Shown here: positions 25,281 through 33,208 of the stretch, in pieces
How the letters are laid out: each line of letters begins with the position of its first letter
Position numbering within the stretch: the stretch's first letter is position 1
DNA from: WHSW01 sp963846565
GTDB taxonomy: Bacteria; Actinomycetota; Thermoleophilia; Solirubrobacterales; 70-9
Assembly: GCA_963846565.1 (NCBI GenBank)
Contig: CAWJWL010000005.1
Coordinates: 1,426,001-1,490,000, forward strand
Direction: 5' to 3'
DNA: 64,000 bases
Program-made: the position numbers and the translations under genes
Notes under the pieces: generated by a model
Seen by the model: only the letters and a program-made list of their open reading frames with translations
What the model was told of the DNA's origin: nothing
Database searches by the model: none

Positions 25281-25880
25281 ATGGACGAGTCCAAGACCGA
25301 GTTCGGGACGGCGGCGGGGACGCACGGAGAACAGGGCCGTGAGGGCCCTGGTCCGCGGGGGATCGAGCACCGGCGCGCCTTGGCGCGCCGGTTGCTCGAG
25401 TCCATCAACGAGCTCAGCGTCGCGCTCGCGCTGCCGATCTGCCACCGCAAGATCGAGGTCGAGTCGCCGATGCTCGAGATCTGGGGCGAGTCCGCCGTCG
25501 GCCACGACGGCCTCCGGCGCTGGTTCGGCGGCCTCTCTCGGGTCTTCGCCTTCGTCGACGTCCAGTGCGTCGGCGGCGAGGTCGCCGGGCACGTGCTCCT
25601 CGGCGAGGTTCGGGTCCGCGCCCGCGGCATCGCGAGCCGTTCCGAGCTTCGCTGGCCGGCGCACGTGGCAGTGATCTTCGGCGGCGAGCGCCGCTTCGGC
25701 AGCGAGCGGATCGTCGCCCTCGGCGTCTATCTGAGCGAAGCAGAGGCGCGCTTGGCGATCCAGCGCTACGAGGCCTCGGGGACGATCACCTCGCACCGTT
25801 CGCGCGCGAAGGCGGCGCGGACCTCGTCGATGCGGTCGGCGGCCCCGACGCCGGCGATCGCACCGCTCGAGCCGGCCTAG
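25281..25880 (+). CDS. Hypothetical protein divergent from the sigma factor
   Basis: 199 residues from ATG 25281. The core RRLLESINELSVALAL, CHRKIEVESPMLEIWGE, HDGLRRWFGGL and VRVRARGIASRSEL suggests an NTF2-like/SnoaL fold, but the similarity is weak. The tail is basic and Ala/Ser-rich. It shares the 103-bp intergenic region with the sigma gene, so the two may be coregulated. Confidence 0.5.
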   Translation: MDESKTEFGTAAGTHGEQGREGPGPRGIEHRRALARRLLESINELSVALALPICHRKIEVESPMLEIWGESAVGHDGLRRWFGGLSRVFAFVDVQCVGGEVAGHVLLGEVRVRARGIASRSELRWPAHVAVIFGGERRFGSERIVALGVYLSEAEARLAIQRYEASGTITSHRSRAKAARTSSMRSAAPTPAIAPLEPA

Positions 25881-25932
25881 CTCGAAGTCAACCCGGGCCG
25901 CCGGCGATCGCCGGCGCTACGGTGCGAGCAAC

Positions 25933-26853
25933 GTGTCGCACGCTCACAGCCACGCCCACGCAATCAACCCCGACCGGGCGCGGGGGCGGCGGGCGCTCAC
26001 GATCACCCTCGTCCTCACCGGCCTGTTCACCGTCGCCGAGGTCGTCGGGGGCCTGCTCACCGACAGCCTCGCGCTGCTCGCCGATGCGGGCCACATGCTG
26101 TCCGACACGCTCTCGCTCGGGGTCGCCCTGTTCGCGATCTGGCTCGCGGCGCGGCCGACGAGCCCACGGCGCACGTTCGGCAACCAGCGGGCCGAGATCC
26201 TCGCGGCCCTCTTCAACGGCGTAACGCTCGTCGCGATCTCGATCTGGATCTTCGTCGAGGCGGGGATGCGGTTCGGCGACCCGCCCGAGGTGCTCGCCGG
26301 CCCGATGCTGATCGTCGCCAGCGGCGGCCTCGTCGTCAACCTCGTCGCGGCGCGGATCCTGCACGCGAGCGCCGGGGAGAGCCTCAACGTCTCGGCGGCG
26401 ATGCGGCACGTCCTGGCCGACGTCCTCGGCTCGGTCGGCGCGATCCTCGCGGCGCTCGTCATCCTCGCGACCGGCTGGGAGTACGCCGACCCGATCGTCA
26501 GCGTGCTCATCGGCGTCCTCATCCTCGCGAGCTCGTGGACGATCCTCCGCGACTCGACCGCGATCCTGCTCGAGGCTTCGCCGCGAGAGATGGAGGTCGA
26601 GGAGATCGGGACCGCGATGGCCGCCATCTCGGGGGTGGTCGAGGTCCACGACCTGCACGTCTGGACGATCACCTCCGGCTTCCCGGCGCTCGCCGCGCAC
26701 CTGATCGTCGGCGCCGACGATGACTGTCACGCGAAGCGGTTCGAGGTCGAGCGGATGCTCGCCGACCGCTTCGGGCTCGAGCACACAACGCTCCAGGTCG
26801 ACCATCAGTCGCCGACGCTGCTGCAGATCGATCAGGGCGGGCCGGCTGAGTAG
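25933..26853 (+). CDS. Cation diffusion facilitator, zinc/cobalt exporter (CzcD-like)
   Basis: 306 residues from GTG 25933. The His-rich start SHAHSHAHA, six helices, the zinc sites in DSLALLADAGHMLSDTLSL and HVLADVLGSVGA (HxxxD), and the cytoplasmic domain with VHDLHVWTITSG are all typical of the CzcD/ZnT subgroup. It exports Zn2+ (and perhaps Co2+ or Cd2+) in exchange for protons. It overlaps the convergent thioredoxin-like gene by 22 bp. The zinc uptake genes lie 5 kb away. Confidence 0.93.
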   Translation: MSHAHSHAHAINPDRARGRRALTITLVLTGLFTVAEVVGGLLTDSLALLADAGHMLSDTLSLGVALFAIWLAARPTSPRRTFGNQRAEILAALFNGVTLVAISIWIFVEAGMRFGDPPEVLAGPMLIVASGGLVVNLVAARILHASAGESLNVSAAMRHVLADVLGSVGAILAALVILATGWEYADPIVSVLIGVLILASSWTILRDSTAILLEASPREMEVEEIGTAMAAISGVVEVHDLHVWTITSGFPALAAHLIVGADDDCHAKRFEVERMLADRFGLEHTTLQVDHQSPTLLQIDQGGPAE

Positions 26854-27644
26854 CTGACCGAGTAGAGGGCGAGGCCGTCGCCGGGCTCGAGCCGCAGCCG
26901 GTGTCGCTCGTGGCCCTCGTGCAGGGCCAGATCGGCGAGCCCCGGCCGCTCGACGGTGACCGCCCGAGGCTCAGCGCCGTCGACCGCGACGAGCAGCTCA
27001 CCCGACCCGGCGAGCGAGGCGTGGGCGCCGGCGGCCTCGTAGTCGAGCTCGAGCGGCCCGCCGGGCCAGGGCTCGCGCGCAGATCCGCCCGGGAAGACCT
27101 CGGCGCTCGGGGCGGCGACCAGGGCCCCGGGTGCGTCGGAGGGCCGCATCGGCTCGAGCGGCGCCGGCAGCGAGACGAGCGCATCGAGCTCGCGCAGCTC
27201 GGCCTGGATCGCCTCCTCGGTCGCGACGTACTCACCCTCGCCGAAGTGGAACCAGCGCAGCCCGCCGCTCTGTCCCCAGAGAAAGAGCGAGGGCCAGCCC
27301 TCGCAGCCGTAGTCCTGCCACACCGCGAAGCCGGAGTCGTCGATCACCGGGTGCGTGATCCCGAGCGCCCCGAGCGCGGGTCCGACCGCCGCTCGTTCGG
27401 CGGTGAACGGGAACCGCGGCGAGTGGACACCGACCGTGCTGAGGCCGGCGCCACGGTAGCGGCGGTCCCACTCGATCACGTACGGAAGGCCCCGGACGCT
27501 GTTGAGCTGGGCGAAGTCGAAGAAGTGGACGAGCACCGGTCCGGTGGCGAGCAGCGCCGCGAGCTCGGGCTTGCGCTCGACGTTGAGCCAGCGCAGGCGG
27601 CCGGGAAACGGAGGGGCGGCGATGTCGGCGCGCTCGGGTCGCAC
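26832..27644 (-). CDS. Thioredoxin-fold protein lacking the CxxC motif
   Basis: 270 residues. The N-terminal 150 follow the TlpA/DipZ-like redoxin pattern: PVLVHFFDFAQLNSVRGLPYV, STVGVHSPRFPFTAE, ITHPVIDDSGFAVWQDYG and WPSLFLWGQSGGLRWFHFGEG. Where relatives carry a CxxC, this protein has FAQLNSVRG, so no dithiol chemistry is possible there. The C-terminal 100 residues form a beta domain as in the DipZ/NHL-linked forms. A binding or structural role is more likely than a reductase. Confidence 0.72.
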   Translation of the reverse strand: MRPERADIAAPPFPGRLRWLNVERKPELAALLATGPVLVHFFDFAQLNSVRGLPYVIEWDRRYRGAGLSTVGVHSPRFPFTAERAAVGPALGALGITHPVIDDSGFAVWQDYGCEGWPSLFLWGQSGGLRWFHFGEGEYVATEEAIQAELRELDALVSLPAPLEPMRPSDAPGALVAAPSAEVFPGGSAREPWPGGPLELDYEAAGAHASLAGSGELLVAVDGAEPRAVTVERPGLADLALHEGHERHRLRLEPGDGLALYSVSYSAGPP

Positions 27645-27739
27645 GCGGCCGGATCGTAGGGACCGCCGGGGTGCGAGCTGACGCGGTCGGTATTCTCATC
27701 CTCCCGCGCGCAGCGCAGAACCGGCGAGAGGAGACCGAC

Positions 27740-28348
27740 GTGAACGAGAGCACTTGGGAGCGGATCGAGCGGAGTCGCAAGCGGTGGGACGTGCTCCGTC
27801 ACCCGTTCTACCAGCGCTGGTCCGCCGGTGAGCTGTCCGCGCAGGAGCTCGCCAACTACTCGGGACAGTACCGCCACGCGGTCGAGGCGATCGCGACGCT
27901 GAGCGCATCCGTCGCCGGCGATCTTCCCGAGCGCGCGGAGCTCCGGCGCCACGCCGCCGAGGAGCGCGGACACGTCCGCCTCTGGGATGGCTTCGTGAAC
28001 ACGAGCGGCGGCGACGTCGACGCCGAGCCGACGAGCGAGACCGCCGAGTGCGTGCGGGTCTGGACCGGCAACGGCAACCCGGTCGAGTCGCTCGCGCGCC
28101 TCTATGCGATCGAGGCGAGCCAGCCGGACATCTCGAAGACGAAGCTCGAGGGCCTCTACGGCTCCTACGGATTCGAGGAAGGGCCCGGGACCGCCTACTT
28201 CCAGGTCCACGAGAGCCGCGACGCCGAGCATGCGGCGGAAGTGCGCGAGCTGATCGAGGAGATCGCTTCGGACGAGGACGAGGACGCACTCGTCGCCTCG
28301 GCCGAGTCGGCCTTCCGCGCCAACTGGCGCCTGCTCGACGGGGTCTGA
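27740..28348 (+). CDS. Haem-oxygenase-like (TenA/PqqC/CADD-type) diiron protein
   Basis: 202 residues from GTG 27740 with GAGAGGAG just upstream. All-helical fold beginning HPFYQRWSAGELSAQELANY, as in TenA, PqqC and CADD. Candidate metal ligands are present in AAEERGHVRLW (Glu and His), YAIEASQPD (Glu) and VHESRDAEHA, which has the H-x3-D-x2-H spacing of haem-oxygenase-like diiron oxidases. TenA-type catalytic cysteines are absent. An oxidase role is therefore more likely than thiaminase; the product is unknown. Confidence 0.75.
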   Translation: MNESTWERIERSRKRWDVLRHPFYQRWSAGELSAQELANYSGQYRHAVEAIATLSASVAGDLPERAELRRHAAEERGHVRLWDGFVNTSGGDVDAEPTSETAECVRVWTGNGNPVESLARLYAIEASQPDISKTKLEGLYGSYGFEEGPGTAYFQVHESRDAEHAAEVRELIEEIASDEDEDALVASAESAFRANWRLLDGV

Positions 28349-28390
28349 TCGACCGGCTTCCGCCCGGCCGCTGCGCTATGAGTAGCGGCC

Positions 28391-28552
28391 ATGCGTAGGT
28401 CCGATCTGGCGCTCGGGATCGTGCTCGGGATCGTCCTCGGCGTCGCCATCGTCGCCGTGTTCGTCTTCGTCTTCAGCGAGGACACCGTCGACGCGCCGTC
28501 GATCGACGAGCGTCCGCGAACGGAGCAGCCCGCGGACGGCGGCGGGCGTTGA
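28391..28552 (+). CDS. Small single-pass membrane protein
   Basis: 53 residues starting MRRSDLALGIVLGIVLG, one membrane helix with a basic cytoplasmic start, then an acidic exterior tail (FSEDTVDAPSIDERPRTEQ). It precedes the cupredoxin-like gene by 36 bp and may be expressed with it. No family known. Confidence 0.5.
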   Translation: MRRSDLALGIVLGIVLGVAIVAVFVFVFSEDTVDAPSIDERPRTEQPADGGGR

Positions 28553-28588
28553 TCCACGCTTTGGCGGGGTTCGTAGAATCCCGCGCAC

Positions 28589-29053
28589 ATGGGTTCGGCA
28601 GGCAAGATCGCGATCGGAGTGCTCGGGGTGGCCGTCGCGATCGTCCTCTTCCTTCTCCTCAGCGACGAGGCCGGTGACGAGGACTCGACGACCACCCCTG
28701 CGGTGACGACGACGGAGTCACCGGCGGACGAGCCCCAGGGCTCCCGCGAGCCGAAGCCCGAGGAGCCGAAGCCCGAGGAGCCGAAGCCCGAGGTGCCCAT
28801 CATCGAGGTCGAGAACGGCCAGCCGGTCGGCGGCGTTCAGAAGCTGAGCTTCGAGAAGGGCGACGACATCCGCTTCGTCGTCACCTCCGACGTCGCCGAG
28901 GAGGTCCACCTCCACGGCTACGACGTCTCACAGGACGTCGAGGCCGGCGGCAAGGTCGGGTTCGACGTCCCGGCGACGATCGAGGGGGTGTTCGAGGTCG
29001 AGCTCGAGCACTCGGTCGTCCCGATCGCCGAGATCACGGTCAACCCGGCCTGA
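28589..29053 (+). CDS. Membrane-anchored cupredoxin-like domain protein
   Basis: 154 residues. An N-terminal helix (IAIGVLGVAVAIVLFLLL) anchors a Thr/Glu/Pro linker with three EEPKP repeats, then a beta-sandwich: VQKLSFEKGDDIRFVVTSDV, EVHLHGYDVSQDVEAGG and VFEVELEHSVVPIAEITV. It resembles cupredoxin-like proteins, but the Cys and Met copper ligands of true cupredoxins are missing; only histidines remain (HLHG, EHS). A TAGAAT box lies 9 nt before the ATG. It precedes the polytopic protein by 16 bp, suggesting a functional pair. Confidence 0.72.
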   Translation: MGSAGKIAIGVLGVAVAIVLFLLLSDEAGDEDSTTTPAVTTTESPADEPQGSREPKPEEPKPEEPKPEVPIIEVENGQPVGGVQKLSFEKGDDIRFVVTSDVAEEVHLHGYDVSQDVEAGGKVGFDVPATIEGVFEVELEHSVVPIAEITVNPA

Positions 29054-29069
29054 GCGCGGCGAGCTGACC

Positions 29070-30473
29070 TTGCCCGAGCCGCTGCTCGTCATCGGCCACG
29101 CTCTCGTCGGCCGCCAGGACCTGCCGATCCCCGAGTGGCTCTTCGCCTGGGGCGCATCGCTCGTCCTGATCGTCTCGTTCGTCGGCCTCTCGGTGGCCTG
29201 GCACAAGACGCGGTTCGAGGAGGACAAGTGGCGGCCGGTCTCCGCGCGGATCTCGGGGGCGCTCGTCAACCCGGTAACCGAGACGCTCGCCGGGCTCGTC
29301 TCCGTCTTCCTCCTCGTCCTCGTGATCTGGTCCGGGCTCGAGGGCACGGAGGCGCCCGACCGGAACTTCTCGATCACGTTCGTCTTCGTCACGTTCTGGC
29401 TCGTGATCGCGTTTTTGAGCGTCTTCGTGGGCGACGTCTTTCGCGCCTTCAACCCGTGGCGGGCGATCGCGCGCGCGGCCGGCGGCGTCTTCAAGCTCGT
29501 CGCCCGTCAGTCGCCACCGGCGCCGCTCACCTACCCGGAGAAGCTCGGCCGCTGGCCCGCGGTGATCGGCATCCTCGCCTTCGTCTGGCTCGAGCTCGTG
29601 TACGGCCAGAGCGGCTTTCAGACGGTCGGACTGACGCCGCATACGGTCGCTGTCGCGGCGCTCGTCTACACGGCCTACACATTCGTCGCCATCGCGCTCT
29701 TCGGCTCGGAGAAGTGGCTCGAGCGAGGCGAAGCGTTCTCGGTCTACTTCGGCATGTTCGCCAGCCTCGCCCCACTCGAGGCCCGCGACGGCCGTCTCGG
29801 CGTCCGGCCGATGCTCTCGGCGGCGACTCGCTGGGTGTCGATGCCGGGATCGATCGCGCTCATCTTGCTGACGATCTCGGCGACGACCTTCGACGGCGCC
29901 TCGGAGGGCGCGCTGGCGGATCCGCTCGCGAGCACGTACGACTTCTTCGCCGGCGACATCGGCCTCGGGCCGATCGCGTCGCTGCGGGTCTCGAACTCGA
30001 TCTTTCTCGCGCTCACGATCGGCTTCGTCTCCGGCCTCTTCTGGGCGGGGATCTACGGCATGCACACCGTCCGCACCCAGTTCTCGACCGCGAAGCTCGG
30101 CTCGCTGTTCGCGCACGCGTTCATCCCGATCGCGCTCGCCTACCTTGTCGCGCACTACTTCAGCCTCGTCGTCTTCCAGGAGCAGGCGCAGTTCACCTAC
30201 CTGCTCTCGGATCCGCTCGGCGACGGTTCGGACTACTTCGGGACGGCGGGGAGCGGAATCGACTACACGCTCCTGAGCGCGAACGCGATCTGGTACGTGC
30301 AGGTGGCGACGCTCGTGATCGGCCACGTAACGGCCCTCGTCCTCGGCCACGACCGCGCACTCGAGGTCTACGGCGACTCCCGCACCGCCGCGCGCTCGCA
30401 GTATTGGATGCTCGCGCTCATGGTCGGCTTCACCTCGCTCGGCCTCTACCTGCTGTCACAGGCGAATCAGTGA
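29070..30473 (+). CDS. Conserved polytopic membrane protein
   Basis: 467 residues from TTG 29070, with about 10-11 membrane helices. Conserved-looking cytoplasmic elements are VFVGDVFRAFNPWRAIARA, PEKLGRWPAVIGILAFVWLEL and HTVRTQFSTAKL. Related actinobacterial proteins often sit beside a cupredoxin-like gene, as here, but I know of no proved function. A role in copper or redox metabolism at the membrane is a guess from context. Confidence 0.65.
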   Translation: MPEPLLVIGHALVGRQDLPIPEWLFAWGASLVLIVSFVGLSVAWHKTRFEEDKWRPVSARISGALVNPVTETLAGLVSVFLLVLVIWSGLEGTEAPDRNFSITFVFVTFWLVIAFLSVFVGDVFRAFNPWRAIARAAGGVFKLVARQSPPAPLTYPEKLGRWPAVIGILAFVWLELVYGQSGFQTVGLTPHTVAVAALVYTAYTFVAIALFGSEKWLERGEAFSVYFGMFASLAPLEARDGRLGVRPMLSAATRWVSMPGSIALILLTISATTFDGASEGALADPLASTYDFFAGDIGLGPIASLRVSNSIFLALTIGFVSGLFWAGIYGMHTVRTQFSTAKLGSLFAHAFIPIALAYLVAHYFSLVVFQEQAQFTYLLSDPLGDGSDYFGTAGSGIDYTLLSANAIWYVQVATLVIGHVTALVLGHDRALEVYGDSRTAARSQYWMLALMVGFTSLGLYLLSQANQ

Positions 30474-30582
30474 GAGTTCGCACACCCTGGTGGCGCTACC
30501 GAGGGTTGTGACATAGAGTCCCGTCGCATTGCGGGGCTCAGCCGTCAGGGCGTCCCCAGGCAACCAATGGAGGGTGGGTTTC

Positions 30583-31767
30583 ATGCGTAGCAGTGAGAGT
30601 CTTAGATCCCGGCGAGGGGGCAGAGGGCGGAGGGTCGCGGCGCTTGGCGCGACGTGCTCGGTCGCCCTGTTGGCCGGTGGCGCATCGGCGCAGGCCGCGA
30701 CGACCAGCTTTCTCTCGACCGGGGCGGAGCAGGTCTTCGTCGTCCCTGCCGGGGTGACGAGCATCGAGGTGGTCGCGGTTGGCGGCAGAGGTGGTAACGG
30801 CGACGCCGACGCACCGGCGACCGCCGCACCGGGCGGCCTCGGCGCCCGGGCGACCGGCACGATCACGGTGACGCCGGGACAGCCGCTGTTCATCAACGTC
30901 GGCGGCGACGGCGTCAGCTCGACCGGCAACGCCGGCGGCGCCGGAGGATTCAATGGTGGCGGAAACGGCGGTAGCAGCGGCGGCGGCACCTGCAACGGTG
31001 CCGGTGGCGGCGGCGGCGCCAGCGATGTCCGGACCGGATCGACGCTCGCGAGTCGGCTCGTCACGGCCGGCGGCGGCGGTGGTGGTGGCGGCAGCACGGT
31101 CACCGGGACCGGCGCGGGCGGCGGCGGCGCAGCTGAAGCCGCTGGTGGCAGCGGCGGCGGTGCCGCGGGCGGTACCGGCGGCACCGGGGCGACTCCGACC
31201 ACTCCCGGCGGGCCGAGGCTGGGCTCTGAGGGCCAGGGTGGACTCGGCGGCGACTCCGCAGCAGGCGTTTGCGGCGGCGGTGGCGGCGGTGGCGGCGGTG
31301 GCGCCTTCGGCGGCGGCGGCGCGGTCAACGGCAGCGGCGGCGATTCCGCCGGTGGCGGTGGCGGTGGTGGCTCGAGCGCTTTTGCGGCGAGCGTTACGAA
31401 CACCTCGAAGGCCATCGACACGGCGGGCGTGCCGTTCGTCCAGCTCACCTACACGATCCCGGCGAACCTGATCGACAACAAGTTCACGCTCGGTGCGGTG
31501 ACCAAGAACAAGAAGAAGGGCACCGCCAATCAGGCCGTCACCGTGCCCGGTGCCGGTGTGATCAAGGTCTCGGGCAGTTCGGTGAAGGCGCAGACCGTCA
31601 ACTCGACCAAGGCCGAGACGGTCTCGGTCCTGATCAAGGCGGCCGGCAACAAGAAGAAGAAGCTCAAGAAGAAGGGCAAGGTGAAGGTCACGCCGACGTT
31701 CACGTTCACCCCAACGGGTGGCTTGCCGAGCGAGCAGACGAAGAAGATCAAGCTGAAGCGCCAGTAG
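30583..31767 (+). CDS. Secreted glycine-rich surface protein
   Basis: 394 residues from ATG 30583, with GGAGGG 8-9 nt upstream. After the signal peptide (ALGATCSVALLAGGASAQA) comes a beta domain (QVFVVPAGVTSIEVVAVGG) continuing into about 220 residues of glycine-rich sequence with GGGGGG runs, the type PF21722-like glycine-rich domain. The last 95 residues form a Lys-rich tail (KKKLKKKGKVKVTPTFTFTP) that recurs in extracellular proteins of related bacteria and may bind the cell wall. Structural or adhesive role likely. Confidence 0.75.
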   Translation: MRSSESLRSRRGGRGRRVAALGATCSVALLAGGASAQAATTSFLSTGAEQVFVVPAGVTSIEVVAVGGRGGNGDADAPATAAPGGLGARATGTITVTPGQPLFINVGGDGVSSTGNAGGAGGFNGGGNGGSSGGGTCNGAGGGGGASDVRTGSTLASRLVTAGGGGGGGGSTVTGTGAGGGGAAEAAGGSGGGAAGGTGGTGATPTTPGGPRLGSEGQGGLGGDSAAGVCGGGGGGGGGGAFGGGGAVNGSGGDSAGGGGGGGSSAFAASVTNTSKAIDTAGVPFVQLTYTIPANLIDNKFTLGAVTKNKKKGTANQAVTVPGAGVIKVSGSSVKAQTVNSTKAETVSVLIKAAGNKKKKLKKKGKVKVTPTFTFTPTGGLPSEQTKKIKLKRQ

Positions 31768-31787
31768 GCAAGGTCGCGTCCGACTCC

Positions 31788-31817
31788 GGGCCCGTCGCGC
31801 GCAGGCGCGGCGGGCCC
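31788..31817. terminator. Hairpin terminator between convergent genes
   Basis: GGGCCCGTCGCGC and GCGCGGCGGGCCC form a 13-bp stem with a 4-nt loop and one G-T pair. It lies between the ends of the glycine-rich gene (31767) and znuA (31830), so it can stop transcription from both sides. No T tract. Confidence 0.6.
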
Positions 31818-31829
31818 GCGTCGTTCCGG

Positions 31830-32711
31830 CTACCCGCCGAGGGCGCCGGAGACCAGGTCGCCGTCCGTTCGCAGCATCTCCGCGTACGTTCCGTTCTCGC
31901 TCAGCGACTCGACCAGGAGGCCGTCCTCGATCGCGACTCCGGCCTCGTCGGCGATCAGCGCGAGCGTCTTCGGGTCGTCCTCGGCGCCGGCGAAGACTGC
32001 GGCGACATCGTTGTCCTCGATCGCCGTCAGCACCTCGGCGAGCTGCTCGGCGCTCGGTTCCGCCTCCGGCCCGGACGCGGGAAAGGCGCTCGCGATCACC
32101 TCGAGCCCGTAGCGGTCGGCGAAATAGCCGAGCGCATCGTGGGAGGTGACCAGCTCGCGATCCGACTCCGGAACCGAGCGCAGCTCGGCGGTGATTTCGC
32201 GATCGAGCGCGGCGAGCTCCTTCGCGTACCCGCGCGCGCGCTCGTCGAACTCCGCCGCGAGAGCCTGGTCCGCGTCGCCGAGCGCGCCCGCCAGCGACGG
32301 CAGGGCCGCGGCGACGCGGACGGGGTCCATCCAGACGTGCGGGTCGGTGCTCTCGCCGGAGGGGAGGAGCTCGCCCGCGTTCGCGGTCAGCTCCCAGATC
32401 GGCGTGTCGACGTCGGCCAGCGGGATACCCGCTTCGAGACCGGCGCCGTTGGCGACGATCAGGTCGGCCTCCTCGAGCTCCTGGCGGTCCTCGGCGCTGA
32501 GCTGGAAGTCGTGGGGGCTGGCGCCGTCGGGGATCAGCTGCTCGACCGACACGTCCGGACGGGCGACGTTCGCCGTGATGTCGGCGAGGATCCCCGTGGT
32601 CGCGACCACCCGCGGGCCCTCACCCTCGCCCGCTCCGTCGTCGCCGCAGGCGGTGATGCCGCCGATGAGCAAGATGGCGGCCGAGCAGATGAGAATCGTT
32701 CTCATTCGCAT
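31830..32711 (-). CDS. znuA: Zinc/manganese ABC transporter substrate-binding lipoprotein
   Basis: 293 residues from ATG 32711 (ATG 32705 also possible). Lipobox IGGITAC. Cluster A-I binding protein with the metal ligands in DGASPHDFQ, DPHVWMDP and TSHDALGYFADRYGL, and the acidic ligand near AAVFAGAEDD. The His-rich loop of many zinc-specific ZnuA proteins is absent, so manganese cannot be excluded; two Zur-like boxes at the promoter favour zinc. It is divergent from the Fur-family gene and the ATPase and permease. Confidence 0.88.
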   Translation of the reverse strand: MRMRTILICSAAILLIGGITACGDDGAGEGEGPRVVATTGILADITANVARPDVSVEQLIPDGASPHDFQLSAEDRQELEEADLIVANGAGLEAGIPLADVDTPIWELTANAGELLPSGESTDPHVWMDPVRVAAALPSLAGALGDADQALAAEFDERARGYAKELAALDREITAELRSVPESDRELVTSHDALGYFADRYGLEVIASAFPASGPEAEPSAEQLAEVLTAIEDNDVAAVFAGAEDDPKTLALIADEAGVAIEDGLLVESLSENGTYAEMLRTDGDLVSGALGG

Positions 32712-32737
32712 GGAGCAAGAATGATAATCGTTCTCAC
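32689..32737. promoter_or_regulatory. Two Zur/Fur-type boxes
   Basis: 32689-32705 reads ATGAGAATCGTTCTCAT, a perfect 7-3-7 palindrome that covers the znuA start codon region. 32721-32737 reads ATGATAATCGTTCTCAC, the same pattern with two mismatches. They are 32 bp apart, three helical turns, in the region shared by znuA and the Fur-family gene. The pattern TGAnAAnnnTTnTCA fits Zur or Fur sites; the neighbouring transporter suggests Zur. Confidence 0.78.
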
Positions 32738-32758
32738 GGCAGGTGTATCCTCCCGGCG

Positions 32759-33208
32759 ATGATGGAAGCCAACCGGGATTGGAGCGAGCTCGCACTCGCG
32801 ACCCTCGGCGAGGCGGGCCATCGCAGCGGTGGAGCCCGGCGCGCCGTGGTCGAGCAGCTGGCCCGCGAGAGTTGCTGCGTTACCGCCCACGAGATCGCCG
32901 ACAGCCTCCGCGAGGGTGGCGGCAGGGTCGGCATCGCGAGCGTCTACCGAGCGCTCGAGGCCCTCGACCGGGTCGGCCTCGTCCAGCGCATCGAGGTGGG
33001 TGAGGGAGCGGCGCGCTACGAGGCCGTGATCCCGGGCGGCCACCATCATCACCACGTCGTCTGCGACTCCTGCGGGCGCATCGGCCAGTTCGAGGACGAG
33101 AGCCTCGAGCGCGCGATCGGTCGCCTCGCCAAGCGCCTCGGCCACAAGGTCTCCGGTCACGACGTCCTCATCCGGGGCGAGTGCGCGCGCTGCGAGCGCG
33201 CGTCGTGA
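32759..33208 (+). CDS. zur: Fur-family metalloregulator, probably Zur
   Basis: 149 residues. The winged helix is residues 15-90 (CCVTAHEIADSLREGGGRVGIASVYRALEAL). Metal-binding elements are GGHHHHHVVCDSCGRIG and the C-terminal GECARC, giving the two CxxC pairs of the structural zinc site. Under zinc excess it should repress znuA and its own operon through the two upstream boxes. TATCCT ends 7 nt before the first ATG, consistent with a leaderless transcript. It overlaps znuC by 4 bp. Confidence 0.88.
   Translation: MMEANRDWSELALATLGEAGHRSGGARRAVVEQLARESCCVTAHEIADSLREGGGRVGIASVYRALEALDRVGLVQRIEVGEGAARYEAVIPGGHHHHHVVCDSCGRIGQFEDESLERAIGRLAKRLGHKVSGHDVLIRGECARCERAS

Noticed and set aside
28560..28590. 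A tRNA T-arm-like sequence (GGGGTTCGTAGAATCCCG)
   Set aside because: The loop does not fit the TTCRANNC consensus, and no acceptor, D or anticodon arms are present; TAGAAT is better read as a -10 box.
29040..30350. A 436-codon minus-strand open frame opposite the polytopic protein
   Set aside because: Charged low-complexity antisense; the + strand reading gives clean membrane helices.
30474..30582. Possible riboswitch in the leader of the glycine-rich protein gene
   Set aside because: A small CCCG/CGGG hairpin is present, but no conserved core of a known riboswitch class is recognisable.
30950..31380. Dense GGC/GGT repeats resembling a repeat array
   Set aside because: They are codons of a glycine-rich protein in one continuous frame; no regular spacer-repeat pattern, so not CRISPR.
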